From: Actinomycetes bacterium
GTDB taxonomy: Bacteria; Actinomycetota; Actinomycetes; Streptosporangiales; Streptosporangiaceae
Direction: 5' to 3'
Length of the DNA stretch: 64,000 nt
NCBI GenBank assembly: GCA_021793235.1
Contig: JAJYTD010000006.1
Span: 62,001 to 126,000, forward strand
Position numbers and translations under genes: made by a program. The notes under the pieces are model-generated. The model saw only the letters and a list, made by a program, of their open reading frames with translations, made no database searches and was not told the origin of the DNA. Position 1 is the stretch's first letter. The number at the start of each line of letters is the position of its first letter. Positions 16,268 through 24,783 of this stretch are shown here, in pieces.

Positions 16268-16750
16268 ATGACTTTCAAGGTCGGCGACACCGTTGTCTAC
16301 CCCCATCATGGGGCTGCTCGTATTGAGGCTATCGAGACCCGCACCATTAAGGGTGAGGATAGGACCTACCTCGTTCTGAGGGTCGACAAGGGTGATCTTA
16401 CGGTACGTGTGCCTGCCGAGAACGCCCAGGATGTCGGTGTTCGTGACGTGGTGGGCCAGGAGGGTCTGGACCGGGTGTTCGAGGTGCTGCGTGCGCCGCA
16501 CACCGAAGAGCCCACCAACTGGTCGCGGCGCTACAAAGCGAACCTGGAGAAGCTCGCTTCCGGGGACGTCAACAAGGTCGCCGAGGTCGTGCGCGACCTG
16601 TGGCGTCGGGACAAGGAGCGCGGACTCTCCGCCGGGGAGAAGCGGATGCTCGCGAAGGCCCGGCAGATACTGGTGAGTGAACTCGCCCTTGCCGAGAAAA
16701 CCAACGAGGACAAGGCCGAGGCGCTTCTCGACGAAATCCTCACCAACTAA
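16268..16750 (+). CDS. carD: CarD family RNA polymerase-binding regulator
   Basis: The 160-residue product starts with the Tudor-like RNA polymerase interaction domain ([17 protein letters not shown]...[17 protein letters not shown], residues 2-58). The C-terminal helical DNA-binding domain follows, including [17 protein letters not shown] and the basic helix [23 protein letters not shown]. CarD stabilises the open promoter complex, mainly at rRNA promoters, and is essential in mycobacteria. GGAAGG lies about 11 nt before ATG. ispF follows after 27 nt. Confidence 0.96.
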   Translation: MTFKVGDTVVYPHHGAARIEAIETRTIKGEDRTYLVLRVDKGDLTVRVPAENAQDVGVRDVVGQEGLDRVFEVLRAPHTEEPTNWSRRYKANLEKLASGDVNKVAEVVRDLWRRDKERGLSAGEKRMLAKARQILVSELALAEKTNEDKAEALLDEILTN

Positions 16751-16777
16751 CAAAAGCAACCAAGAACTACTGCATTC

Positions 16778-17260
16778 ATGCTGAAAATTCCTCGGGTGGG
16801 CGTCGGAACCGACGTCCACCCATTTGCGTCAGGGCGTATTCTCTTTCTCGCTGGATTGGAATGGCCGGAAGAGGACGGAGTGAGCGGCCATTCTGATGGA
16901 GACGTCGCCGCACACGCCGCTTGTGACGCTCTGTTCTCGGCATGCGGGTTAGGCGATCTGGGTTCGCAGTTCGGCACGGCCGACCCACGCTGGAAAGGGG
17001 CATCAGGCGCTGCGCTGCTCACCGAGACCGCGGCACGCGTGCGCGAGGCGGGATTCGAGGTCGGCAACATCGCTGTGCAGATCATCGGCAACCGGCCCAA
17101 GTTCGCGCCGCGCCGCGCCGAGGCGGAGAAGGTGCTGTCCGACGCCGCGGGCGCCCCTGTGACGGTGTCAGCGACAACCACCGACGGCCTCGGCCTCACC
17201 GGGCGGGGGGAAGGCATCGCCGCTGTGGCCACCGCCCTGTGCGTGCCACTGGGCACGTGA
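16778..17260 (+). CDS. ispF: 2-C-methyl-D-erythritol 2,4-cyclodiphosphate synthase
   Basis: A 160-residue enzyme of the non-mevalonate isoprenoid pathway. VGTDVHPF gives the metal ligands Asp12 and His14, and [12 protein letters not shown] supplies His46. [19 protein letters not shown] near the C-terminus is the family end signature. In many actinobacteria ispD lies between carD and ispF; here it is absent, so ispD must be elsewhere. Confidence 0.95.
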   Translation: MLKIPRVGVGTDVHPFASGRILFLAGLEWPEEDGVSGHSDGDVAAHAACDALFSACGLGDLGSQFGTADPRWKGASGAALLTETAARVREAGFEVGNIAVQIIGNRPKFAPRRAEAEKVLSDAAGAPVTVSATTTDGLGLTGRGEGIAAVATALCVPLGT

Positions 17261-17286
17261 CGGTGGCTCCCAGGGCCGGTTCCGAG

Positions 17287-18768
17287 TCACTCCTGAGGCG
17301 GGGTGGGCTCGCTGCGCACGTGGTGGGACGGCGGATCCGACGGAAAACCGGATATCGGTGTCCGGCGCGGTTTGAGGACCAGAGGCCGCTTCTCGATCGG
17401 CAGTGCCGCGGAAACAGCGGATCCGGCCGGGGACGCGAAATCCTCTGCGTCCGCAGCGGGCCGGGACCGGCCGTGCGCGGCACCGTCGGCCGGCAGTAGA
17501 TCGGCGTCGGCCTCATCACTGGTCGGGTCGCTTACAGGCGGATCGTGGACGAAACCGTCCTCCATGGGAGCGGCTCCGGACAGACCACCGTCCGTGCTGG
17601 AATCGTTGGAATCCGCAAAAGATCCGTCCGCGGATACGCCCCCCACACGAGGCGCGGCCTCCGCCGCCTTCTTGATGGGGTTGGTGCTGGTCCGCGGAAT
17701 CCGCTTGGGCAGTTCTCCCGCAGGGGTCCGGACAACGGCGAAGGGACGATCGTCCTGCTCATCGGCCGGGCGGGGACCGGTTTCCCCGAGGCCCTGCCCA
17801 TCCCGGGAGGTCGCGGTGTCCTTTGCGGGAACGGCAGCCGGTTCGGCCGGTTCAGCGGGGCGCGCGGAAGCAATGGGTTGGTCCCCGAGCGAACCCGGCA
17901 CCCCGGACAGCCCGTCCCCGCCGACCGGCTCGGTCTCCGGCTCGGTCTCCGGCTCGGTTTCCGGATCGGCCGAAACAGCCGGCAAGGGGGTGGTCACCTC
18001 GGCCCGCAGCTCCTCGACCTCGGCCGGCCTCAAGACCCGGACCGTCGACTCAGTGGAAGCGGAACCGCGAGCCTCCTGAGAACGCGGCCACAGCAGGGCC
18101 GGGCCGGCCGCGGCCGCCTTGCTCTTCTCGTCGCGCGGCGTGCTCTCCAGCGGCGCGGTGCCGTCCTCCCGCTGGGGGGCGACCGGGTCCTCCTCGGCAG
18201 AGAAGCCGACACTGTCGAGGGGATGCGGCGTGGGGGCATTCACTTCCCGATCCTCGGACCGGTCAGCCGAGCGCGCACCGCGCCCGGACCGGGAAGCGGT
18301 GGCCGAGGCCTCGCCGCGCAGGTGCATCCACACCCAGAGGAAGATCCGGAACGCCACCAGCAGAGCCACCCAGGGGGCGACGGCCGTCACCACGACGGCG
18401 ACGTTGGTGAGCAGCACGAGGTCCAGCGAGCGTAGCGCGCTCGCACCGGCCCCCAACAGGATCATCACGAGGATCAAGGCGTCGACCCAGAGTCGGCGCG
18501 ACCTCGGTGCGGCGCGGAGCAGGTAACTGGTCCAGAACGCCATCAGCAGCAGGAGCGTGAACGCCCCCGGGTACAGGTGCGCGTACTCGGGGTCGATGTT
18601 CCCCTGCCGCGCGATCTGGTAGATGCCGTTGTAGGAAAGCAGAACGGCGCAGGCGGCGATCACCAGCACGCCAAGGCCTGTCAAGGCGAGGGCGGCGAAA
18701 CGGGAACCGGTCCCCCGCTCCGAAGCAACGCGCGCACCAAGGGCTTTTGAGGAGGTTTTAACGGCCAT
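17287..18768 (-). CDS. Membrane protein with DUF2637-like domain and long disordered tail
   Basis: A 493-residue protein. Residues about 24-160 contain four hydrophobic helices resembling the DUF2637 family of actinomycete membrane proteins. Residues from about 170 to the end are acidic and rich in Pro/Ser/Glu/Asp, including a short ETEP repeat near 275-290, and should be disordered. ATG 18768 starts just before the first helix. No function is recognised. It is convergent with ispF. Confidence 0.65.
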   Translation of the reverse strand: MAVKTSSKALGARVASERGTGSRFAALALTGLGVLVIAACAVLLSYNGIYQIARQGNIDPEYAHLYPGAFTLLLLMAFWTSYLLRAAPRSRRLWVDALILVMILLGAGASALRSLDLVLLTNVAVVVTAVAPWVALLVAFRIFLWVWMHLRGEASATASRSGRGARSADRSEDREVNAPTPHPLDSVGFSAEEDPVAPQREDGTAPLESTPRDEKSKAAAAGPALLWPRSQEARGSASTESTVRVLRPAEVEELRAEVTTPLPAVSADPETEPETEPETEPVGGDGLSGVPGSLGDQPIASARPAEPAEPAAVPAKDTATSRDGQGLGETGPRPADEQDDRPFAVVRTPAGELPKRIPRTSTNPIKKAAEAAPRVGGVSADGSFADSNDSSTDGGLSGAAPMEDGFVHDPPVSDPTSDEADADLLPADGAAHGRSRPAADAEDFASPAGSAVSAALPIEKRPLVLKPRRTPISGFPSDPPSHHVRSEPTPPQE

Positions 18769-19007
18769 CGTGCGCAGAAGGGTAGCTTAGCGATCGCCTC
18801 GGATACGAGCACCGCGCGAAACCAACCGGAACCCGTTGCGGGCAGCGGAAGCACATCCAATAGCAATTCGCCCAGTTCATGGCCGATTATCTGGTCCGGA
18901 TCCGGCTTGGGGTAACGAAACCGCTGCCGTGGGGAACGACACGCGGGAGACTTCCCACAGTGCCGTCGTGAATTGCGGATGACCATTTTTCCTTTGCTGT
19001 GCTTGCC

Positions 19008-19173
19008 GGGTCGTTTGCCTGCGGGGCGCTTGAAGTCGGTGTCTTCCCTGTTTTCTGGGTCGTTTGCCTGCGGGGCGCTTGAAGCCGGTGTCTTCCCTCG
19101 TCGCCCGCCGCTCCCTCGTACTGTGTTTTCTGGGTCGTTCGCCTCCGGGGCGCCTGAAGCCGGTGTCTTCCCT
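19008..19173. repeat. Three copies of a 42-bp direct repeat
   Basis: Copies at 19008-19049, 19057-19098 and 19132-19173 each begin GGGTCGTT, contain GGGGCGC near the middle and end GGTGTCTTCCCT. Copies 1 and 2 differ at one base, and copy 3 at a few. Copies 2 and 3 share a further ~20 bp downstream (CGTCGCCCGCCGCTCCCTCG). Start-to-start distances are 49 and 75 bp, so it is not a regular satellite. Confidence 0.85.
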
Positions 19174-19219
19174 CGTCGCCCGCCGCTCCCTCGTTCCTCG
19201 GTCGCAGCGTTCTCCTCAG

Positions 19220-19292
19220 TCCAGACACCGGCGCGCCCCTTTGGCTCACTCCCCGGGTCCAGACACCGGCGCGCCCCTTCGGCTCACTCCCC
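19220..19292. repeat. Two copies of a ~35-bp direct repeat
   Basis: Copies start at 19220 and 19258 (38-bp period). Each begins TCCAGACACCGGCGCGCCCC and continues T(T/C)GGCTCACTCCCC, with only one difference. The element follows directly after the 42-bp repeat cluster. Confidence 0.8.
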
Positions 19293-19399
19293 GCTTTCTG
19301 GGTTGTCCGAGGGCGTTGGGTGGTGGCTGGGGGGATGGGGGGCGTCAAGATGCCGGTTCTCCGGCCGTGGTAAGCACTGAAACAGCTACCCTGGGCTCT

Positions 19400-20803
19400 G
19401 TGAGTCTGCGCTTCTACGACACCAGTGCCCGACAGGTCCGCGACTTCATCCCCCTGAACGAGGGGTGTGCCTCGCTGTACCTGTGTGGTGCCACAGTGCA
19501 GGCTCCTCCGCACATCGGCCACATCCGCTCCGGCGTGAACTTCGACATCCTGCGGCGCTGGCTGGAGCACCAGGGCTACCAAGTGACCCTGTGCCGCAAC
19601 GTCACCGACATCGACGACAAGATCATCAACGTCGCGAAGGCGGAAGGCGTGCAGTGGTGGGAGGTCAGCGAACGCAACCAGCGCGCCTTCACCTCGGCCT
19701 ACGACACCCTCGGGTGCCTGCCGCCCACGGTCGAGCCCCGGGCCACCGGGCACATCCCCGAGATGGTCGAGCTGATGCAGCGGCTGATCGACAGCGGACA
19801 CGCCTACGCCGCCGACGACGGCTCGGGTGACGTGTACTTCGACGTGCGCTCCTTCCCCGACTACGGGGCACTGTCCAACCAGCGGATCGACCAGATGCGC
19901 GGCGCCGCGGACACCGAGGACGACCGCGGCAAGCGGGACCCCCGCGACTTCGCCCTGTGGAAGGGCGCGCGGCCGGGCGAACCCAATTGGGACACCCCGT
20001 GGGGGCGGGGGCGGCCGGGATGGCACCTGGAGTGCTCGGCCATGGCCACCAAATACCTCGGCGCGGAGTTCGACATCCACGGCGGCGGACTCGACCTCGT
20101 CTTCCCACACCACGAGAACGAGATCGCCCAGTCCCGTGCCGCCGGCGACGGCTTCGCGCGCTACTGGCTGCACAACGGCCTGCTGACCATGGGCGGCGAG
20201 AAGATGAGCAAGTCGCTCGGCAACTCGCTGCTGATCCCGGAAATGGTGCGCAAGGTCCGCCCGGTCGAGTTGCGCTACTACCTCGCGCAGGCGCACTACC
20301 GCTCTATCATCGACTACTCCGACGAGGCGCTGCGCGAGTCCGCAGCCGCCTACCAGCGAATCGAGAACTTCCTCGGCCGGGCCGTCGAAGTCGTCGGCAC
20401 AGTAGAGGCCGCGCCCGGAGTCCCGACCGCGTTCGCCGCGGCGCTCGACGACGACCTGGGAGTCTCGCAGGCACTGGCCACCGTTCACGGCCACGTGCGC
20501 GACGGCAACTCCGCACTGGCCGACGGAAGCAAAGAGCGTGTTGCCGAGATCGCCGCGCGGCTTCGCGCCATGCTGGGAGTACTGGGCCTGGACCCGTTGT
20601 CAGAACAGTGGTCGGGAACCGAACAGAGCGGTCTGCGCGATGTCGTCGACGCCCTCGTCGCGGTGGCGCTGGAGCAGCGCCAGGCGGCACGGGCACGCAA
20701 GGACTACGCGGCGGCCGACGAGATCCGCGACCGGCTCACCGCGGCCGGGGTCGCGGTGGAGGACACTCCCCAAGGCCCGCGCTGGGAACTCCGGCGCGGC
20801 TGA
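19400..20803 (+). CDS. cysS: Cysteinyl-tRNA synthetase
   Basis: The 467-residue class I synthetase has the usual length. The HIGH motif is PPHIGH (HIGH at 38-41) and KMSKS is at 268-272. The zinc ligands that give specificity for cysteine are present: Cys29, Cys212, His237 and Glu241. It charges tRNA-Cys in the cytoplasm. GTG 19400 fits the family N-terminus (SLRFYDT); an upstream in-frame extension would translate the repeat region and is rejected. It is followed by rlmB after about 100 nt. Confidence 0.96.
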   Translation: MSLRFYDTSARQVRDFIPLNEGCASLYLCGATVQAPPHIGHIRSGVNFDILRRWLEHQGYQVTLCRNVTDIDDKIINVAKAEGVQWWEVSERNQRAFTSAYDTLGCLPPTVEPRATGHIPEMVELMQRLIDSGHAYAADDGSGDVYFDVRSFPDYGALSNQRIDQMRGAADTEDDRGKRDPRDFALWKGARPGEPNWDTPWGRGRPGWHLECSAMATKYLGAEFDIHGGGLDLVFPHHENEIAQSRAAGDGFARYWLHNGLLTMGGEKMSKSLGNSLLIPEMVRKVRPVELRYYLAQAHYRSIIDYSDEALRESAAAYQRIENFLGRAVEVVGTVEAAPGVPTAFAAALDDDLGVSQALATVHGHVRDGNSALADGSKERVAEIAARLRAMLGVLGLDPLSEQWSGTEQSGLRDVVDALVAVALEQRQAARARKDYAAADEIRDRLTAAGVAVEDTPQGPRWELRRG

Positions 20804-20901
20804 ACCCGGCTGTAGCGAACACGGACAGCGGAATAGGTAGCGGGGCCGTGCCGGTCCCGGCATGCACGCGTGCGAAGTGATCAAGGTGGAGGGCGGCGCT
20901 C

Positions 20902-21867
20902 ATGCCGGCGAAGAAGAGCAAGAAGGGCCCCACCAAGGGCAGTGGCGGAAAGGGGCGTCGCGCCCTCGAAGGAAAGAAGGGTACGCTCCCGGCCGAAAAG
21001 CGCCACTGGTACGGCGAAAAGCAGGCCCGCGCCGCGAAACGCCCGGGGAAGCCCTCCGCGGGCTCGGCTGCGGGAGCGCCGCGCAGTGGCGCCCGCCGCG
21101 ACGGCGGAGGCGGCCACGAGCTGCTGGTAGGCCGCAATCCCGTGGTCGAGGCGCTGCGGGCCGGAGTCCCGGCCGCCAAGCTCTTCCTGTCCAACAGTCT
21201 CGACCAGGACGAGCGTGTCACTGAGGCGGCACGCCGGGCCGGCGACGCGGGCATCGAGATCCTTGAGGTCACGCGTCCCGAACTGGATCGCCGTTGTGAG
21301 AGCAACGGCCAACCCGGAGCCGCCCACCAGGGGGTCGCCCTGCAGGTGCGCCCGTACCGGTACTGGGACCCCGCGGATCTGCTGGACAGCGCCCTACAGG
21401 ACGCGCCCGCGCTGATCGTCGCCCTTGACGGAGTCACCGATCCGCACAACCTGGGGGCCATCGCACGGTCGGCCGCCGCTTTCGGGGCGCACGGCCTGCT
21501 CATCCCGGAGCGCCGATCGGCCGGTGTGAGTATGGCGACGTGGAAGACCTCGGCGGGAACGCTCTCCCGGCTGCCCGTCGCGCAGGCCACCAACCTCACG
21601 CGTACGCTGAATGGGTACAAGCGCGAAGGAGTGTTCGTCGTGGGGCTCGACGCGGACGGCGACACCCGCCTGGACACGCTCGAACTGGCCACCGATCCGC
21701 TCGTGATCGTCGTCGGTTCGGAGGGCAAGGGACTGTCCCGCCTGATCCGCGAAACCTGCGACGCGGTCGCGAGCATCCCGATCAGCGGCGCGGAGTCGCT
21801 GAACGCCTCCGTCGCCGCGGGCGTGTCCCTCTACGAGGTGACCCGCCGCCGCATGTCCGCGCAGTAG
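20902..21867 (+). CDS. rlmB: 23S rRNA (guanosine-2'-O)-methyltransferase RlmB (TrmH/SpoU family)
   Basis: A 321-residue protein: a basic, Lys/Gly-rich N-terminal tail (1-70), a substrate-binding domain opening with [13 protein letters not shown] (about 73-85), and a SPOUT methyltransferase domain with the three knot motifs [35 protein letters not shown] and [21 protein letters not shown]. It methylates G2251-equivalent ribose in 23S rRNA. The position after cysS is the conserved actinobacterial order. Confidence 0.93.
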   Translation: MPAKKSKKGPTKGSGGKGRRALEGKKGTLPAEKRHWYGEKQARAAKRPGKPSAGSAAGAPRSGARRDGGGGHELLVGRNPVVEALRAGVPAAKLFLSNSLDQDERVTEAARRAGDAGIEILEVTRPELDRRCESNGQPGAAHQGVALQVRPYRYWDPADLLDSALQDAPALIVALDGVTDPHNLGAIARSAAAFGAHGLLIPERRSAGVSMATWKTSAGTLSRLPVAQATNLTRTLNGYKREGVFVVGLDADGDTRLDTLELATDPLVIVVGSEGKGLSRLIRETCDAVASIPISGAESLNASVAAGVSLYEVTRRRMSAQ

Positions 21868-21921
21868 TCCAAACCCGGTACCATGCTACTGGGTGCCCGA
21901 ACCAGTGGGTGCCCAGCACCA

Positions 21922-21994
21922 GCCGACGTAGCTCAATTGGCAGAGCAATCGCCTTGTAAGCGATAGGTTAGGGGTTCAAGTCCCCTCGTCGGCT
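21922..21994 (+). tRNA. tRNA-Thr (anticodon TGT)
   Basis: A 73-nt cloverleaf. The acceptor stem GCCGACG/CGTCGGC has 7 pairs, the D arm is GCTC...GAGC, the anticodon stem ATCGC/GCGAT has loop CTTGTAA giving anticodon TGT (codon ACA), and the T arm contains GGTTCAAGTCC. CCA is not encoded. CTTTTT follows directly. Confidence 0.95.
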
Positions 21995-22076
21995 CTTTTT
22001 GTGTGTGAAATGGCTGTTCAGGGCCTCGACACGTAACCGCCGCCCGGCGGTGCGCATCTGGCCCGTGGGGGTTTCC

Positions 22077-22138
22077 GCCGATCTTGACGTTGTGCACCGC
22101 TGAACCGCGCTTGAAGGGCGCACAATGTCAAGATCGGC
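22077..22138. repeat. 62-nt hairpin element, copy A
   Basis: Left arm 22077-22098 and right arm 22117-22138 form a 22-position stem with one G-T wobble and one A-C mismatch around an 18-nt loop. It has the same length and overall sequence as the element at 56687-56748. It lies about 80 bp past tRNA-Thr and 140 bp before the serine hydrolase gene. Its role could be termination, or it could be a dispersed non-coding repeat. Confidence 0.8.
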
Positions 22139-22278
22139 ACGGAAAGCCGAAGCGCCCGACCGACGGGTTTCGGTTCCCCCTCCTACCGTATTCGGGCCGA
22201 TTTCGCTGGTGGCAAGGGTGACGAACCGTTGTCCAGCGGGTATCCGCCGATGGGGAGGTTAGCCAGAGGAGGGGGCGC

Positions 22279-23295
22279 GTGTTGGACGGCGACTGGCTCG
22301 CGGAGACGGGAACCGACATCCGTGGTGTCCTGAAAGTGATGGTCGACGCGGGGTGGCTCCCGGGCGGGACCGCCGTGGTCGGAACCGGAAACCTATGGGA
22401 ATTCGTCGCTGTCGGCGGAACAACGGACGGACCTGAAGACACTCTCGCCGCACCCGATGTCCACTACGACGTCGCGAGCCTGACGAAGATCATGGCGACC
22501 TGGTCGCTCACCGGGAGGGCGGTGGCCGACGGACTTCTTGACCTCGATACACCCCTGTCCGCGTACTTTCCCGGGGGACCGTTTCCCGGCGGCGTGGTGA
22601 CCGTGCGGCAGATCCTCACCCACACCTCGCGGCTCAACCCGGTCACGTGGCTGGAATGCCACGTCGGCACCGAGCAGGACCTTGCTGAGGCCATCCTGTC
22701 CGAGCAGTTGGACGAGGAGGGCTACCGCTACATCGACCGCGGGTTCATCCTTCTCGGGCTGCTGCTGGAACGCCTGTTCGGCGATCCTCTGGACCGGCTG
22801 ATGGCGGACCTGTGGTCGGTCGCGGGGATGGCATCGACGTGCTACGGCCCGTTGCCGCGTTCACCGATGGTCGCCCCAACGGAGCGCCGCATACCCGGTG
22901 CCGCAGCGACGTGGGGTGTGGTGCACGACGAGGCCGCGGCGCTCATGGGCGGGGTGGCCGGGCACGCCGGCGTGTTCACCACGGCCATCGATCTGGGTGT
23001 GTTCGCGCGCGACCTGCTCCGGGTCCGCTCCGAGGACGCGAGTGCGTTCGGCGACTACGTGCGGGAGAGCTGGGTCCCGCAGGTGCCGGTCGACGAGCAC
23101 ACCGCGCGCGGCCTGGCCTGGCTGGTCACCGACGACGGCGTCGTCTACCACAACGGGTACACGGGAGTGAGCCTCTTCCTGCATCCCGAGACGGACCGCT
23201 ACGTGGGGCTGTTGACCAACGCCGTGCACTTCGGGCGCAGGCGGACCGGGCTGTTCGACTTGCGGACCACGATCCGGGCCGCCTTCAATGCGTAG
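22279..23295 (+). CDS. Serine hydrolase of the beta-lactamase family (class C-like)
   Basis: A 338-residue protein with SLTK (SxxK nucleophile motif) near residues 69-72 and VVYHNGYTGVSLFLHP near 290-305 as the third-box region (HxG type). These are typical of penicillin-binding-protein-like esterases/peptidases rather than true class C beta-lactamases. No signal peptide is seen, so it probably acts in the cytoplasm. GTG 22279 has GAGGAGGGGG about 4 nt upstream. Its 3' end overlaps the end of otsB on the other strand by 11 bp. Confidence 0.85.
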   Translation: MLDGDWLAETGTDIRGVLKVMVDAGWLPGGTAVVGTGNLWEFVAVGGTTDGPEDTLAAPDVHYDVASLTKIMATWSLTGRAVADGLLDLDTPLSAYFPGGPFPGGVVTVRQILTHTSRLNPVTWLECHVGTEQDLAEAILSEQLDEEGYRYIDRGFILLGLLLERLFGDPLDRLMADLWSVAGMASTCYGPLPRSPMVAPTERRIPGAAATWGVVHDEAAALMGGVAGHAGVFTTAIDLGVFARDLLRVRSEDASAFGDYVRESWVPQVPVDEHTARGLAWLVTDDGVVYHNGYTGVSLFLHPETDRYVGLLTNAVHFGRRRTGLFDLRTTIRAAFNA

Positions 23296-24118
23296 TACCG
23301 CCGCGCGCCAGCGCCTCCCGAAGTCCCGAGAGCAGTTCGACGATCCCCGCGGGCCCGTCCACCACCAGGTCAGCGCGTTGGGCCAGGGTGGCGACCTCGT
23401 CGGAGCCGCTGCAAACGGTTATCCCGGCAACCCCGCGGTCCCGGAGCCGTTCGACGGCGTCGAAGGCGGCCAGGTCGCCGAGATCGTCACCGGCATAAAG
23501 CACGGATGTCGCGCCGCGGTCGGAGACGACCGCGGCCAGCGCGGTGCCTTTGTCCATGCCGGGCGGACGGAGCTCGATGACCATACGGCCGGGTTCGACC
23601 ACGAGCCCGGCCCGCTGGGCGAGGTCGTCCAGCGGGGAGCGCAGCAGGATCAGCGCCGCCTCCGGGTCGGGGGCGCGCCGAGTGTGGACGGCGAGCGCGT
23701 GCCCCTTGTCCTCGATCCAGGTGCCGTCGGGGGCACCCGCACGGTCGAGCAGGCCGGGTAGCTCCTCGCGTACCAGCCGCACCCCGGGGGGTGCGGCCGG
23801 TACGGAGAGATGGCCGTTCTCCCAGCGTTCAAGCCCGTAGTGACCGAGCACGAGGATGCCCTCGACCTCCGCCAGACCGCCATAGTCCACCGCCACTGCT
23901 GCGGGGCGTCCCGTGATGATGGCCAGCGTTCCGACCAGGGGTGCCAGTCGGGCCAGCTCGAATGCGGCACCGGGGTGGGCGCGCGCATCGCGGGGGTCGG
24001 CGACGATCGGAGCCAGCGTGCCGTCGAAGTCGAGCGCCAGAACGGCGCCCAGGGGCTCACTGAGGATTCGGTCCAGTGCGGTGGTGCCGGCGCTGGACCG
24101 GGGGCGGGGCAGAGGCAT
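23285..24118 (-). CDS. otsB: Trehalose-6-phosphate phosphatase
   Basis: A 277-residue HAD-superfamily phosphatase. Motif I is ALDFDGTLAPI with nucleophile Asp30 and Asp32, motif II is IITGRP, Lys lies in MDKGTAL, and motif III/IV is LYAGDDLGDLAAF. This set defines OtsB. It removes phosphate from the OtsA product to give trehalose. otsA lies 2.6 kb away on the same strand, separated by DUF3263, the subtilase-like and GrpB genes. Confidence 0.93.
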   Translation of the reverse strand: MPLPRPRSSAGTTALDRILSEPLGAVLALDFDGTLAPIVADPRDARAHPGAAFELARLAPLVGTLAIITGRPAAVAVDYGGLAEVEGILVLGHYGLERWENGHLSVPAAPPGVRLVREELPGLLDRAGAPDGTWIEDKGHALAVHTRRAPDPEAALILLRSPLDDLAQRAGLVVEPGRMVIELRPPGMDKGTALAAVVSDRGATSVLYAGDDLGDLAAFDAVERLRDRGVAGITVCSGSDEVATLAQRADLVVDGPAGIVELLSGLREALARGGTTH

Positions 24119-24231
24119 CAGTGGGTGTCTCGCTCTCAGGCTGCCGGCTCAGGCCGACGACCTTTGACGTGCGTGCAAGCGGTGAGTATGCCCTCAAAGC
24201 TGCCGCGGAGCGGGGTCGCGTCCCTGCGGTG

Positions 24232-24555
24232 CTATAGCTGGATGCCCAGCTGGCGGGCGGTGCGTTGGCGTCGGCGGTCGGCCCGCAGACGGCGGAGTCG
24301 CTTGATGGTCATGGGGTCGAAGGCGAGAGCTTCAGGGCGGTCGACGAGACCGTTGAGCAACTGGTAGTAGCGCGTCGGCGAGAGCCCGAACTCTTCGCGG
24401 ATCGCCTGTTCCTTGGAGCCTTCGAACTTCCACCATTGGCGTTCGAAGATGAGAATACGCTGCTCGCGGTCTGTCAGGCCGGTTTCGTCGGCGGAGGTCG
24501 ACGTGTCCGCCGCGATTCCGGGTGGTCGCTGGTCGAATAGATCAGGGTCTGTCAT
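24232..24555 (-). CDS. DUF3263 domain protein
   Basis: A 107-residue protein. LTDREQRILIFERQWWKFEGSKEQAIREEFGLSPTRYYQLLN (about residues 26-67) is the DUF3263 region, which resembles a helix-turn-helix. It is common next to ots genes in actinobacteria and is probably a small DNA-binding protein. ATG 24555 has GAGGAGG about 8 nt upstream; longer reading frame upstream is rejected. Confidence 0.88.
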   Translation of the reverse strand: MTDPDLFDQRPPGIAADTSTSADETGLTDREQRILIFERQWWKFEGSKEQAIREEFGLSPTRYYQLLNGLVDRPEALAFDPMTIKRLRRLRADRRRQRTARQLGIQL

Positions 24556-24783
24556 TGGGCGCCTCCTCGTCCGGTCGGCGCGAATCATCGTAGCGACTCG
24601 GCCCTCCGCTGAGGAGGAGAAGCGGCAGGATCGACCCCGCGGGTTAGAGTTCCCTGCCCTTGGTCGGCTGCCGCGGCAGCCGACCAAGGCGCACCGGCAT
24701 GGCAGAATGGCCGCGTCCGCGCGCGGAATACCCGTTCAGAGCTGCGCGTAGATGCCGACGACATTTCATGGGGGATTCTCGCC

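Larger units (their letters stand above)
18769..19399. other. Repeat-containing non-coding gap upstream of cysS
   Basis: This is a 631-bp gap with no gene I can support. The first ~230 bp is moderately AT-richer. Positions 19008-19292 hold two families of direct repeats listed separately. The final 25 bp before GTG 19400 should carry the cysS start signals, though no strong Shine-Dalgarno is visible. Confidence 0.6.

Noticed and set aside
19008-19292. CRISPR-like array
   Set aside because: Repeat lengths and spacing are irregular, spacers are partly repeated themselves, and no cas genes are present.
18887-19399. Minus-strand reading frame through the repeat cluster with recurring Arg/Gln/Pro-rich units
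   Set aside because: It starts inside cysS on the other strand, has no ribosome-binding site or family match, and the apparent protein repeats simply reflect the DNA repeats.
22279-23295. True class C beta-lactamase giving resistance
   Set aside because: No signal peptide, and the third box is HxG-like; it fits the general serine hydrolase family better.
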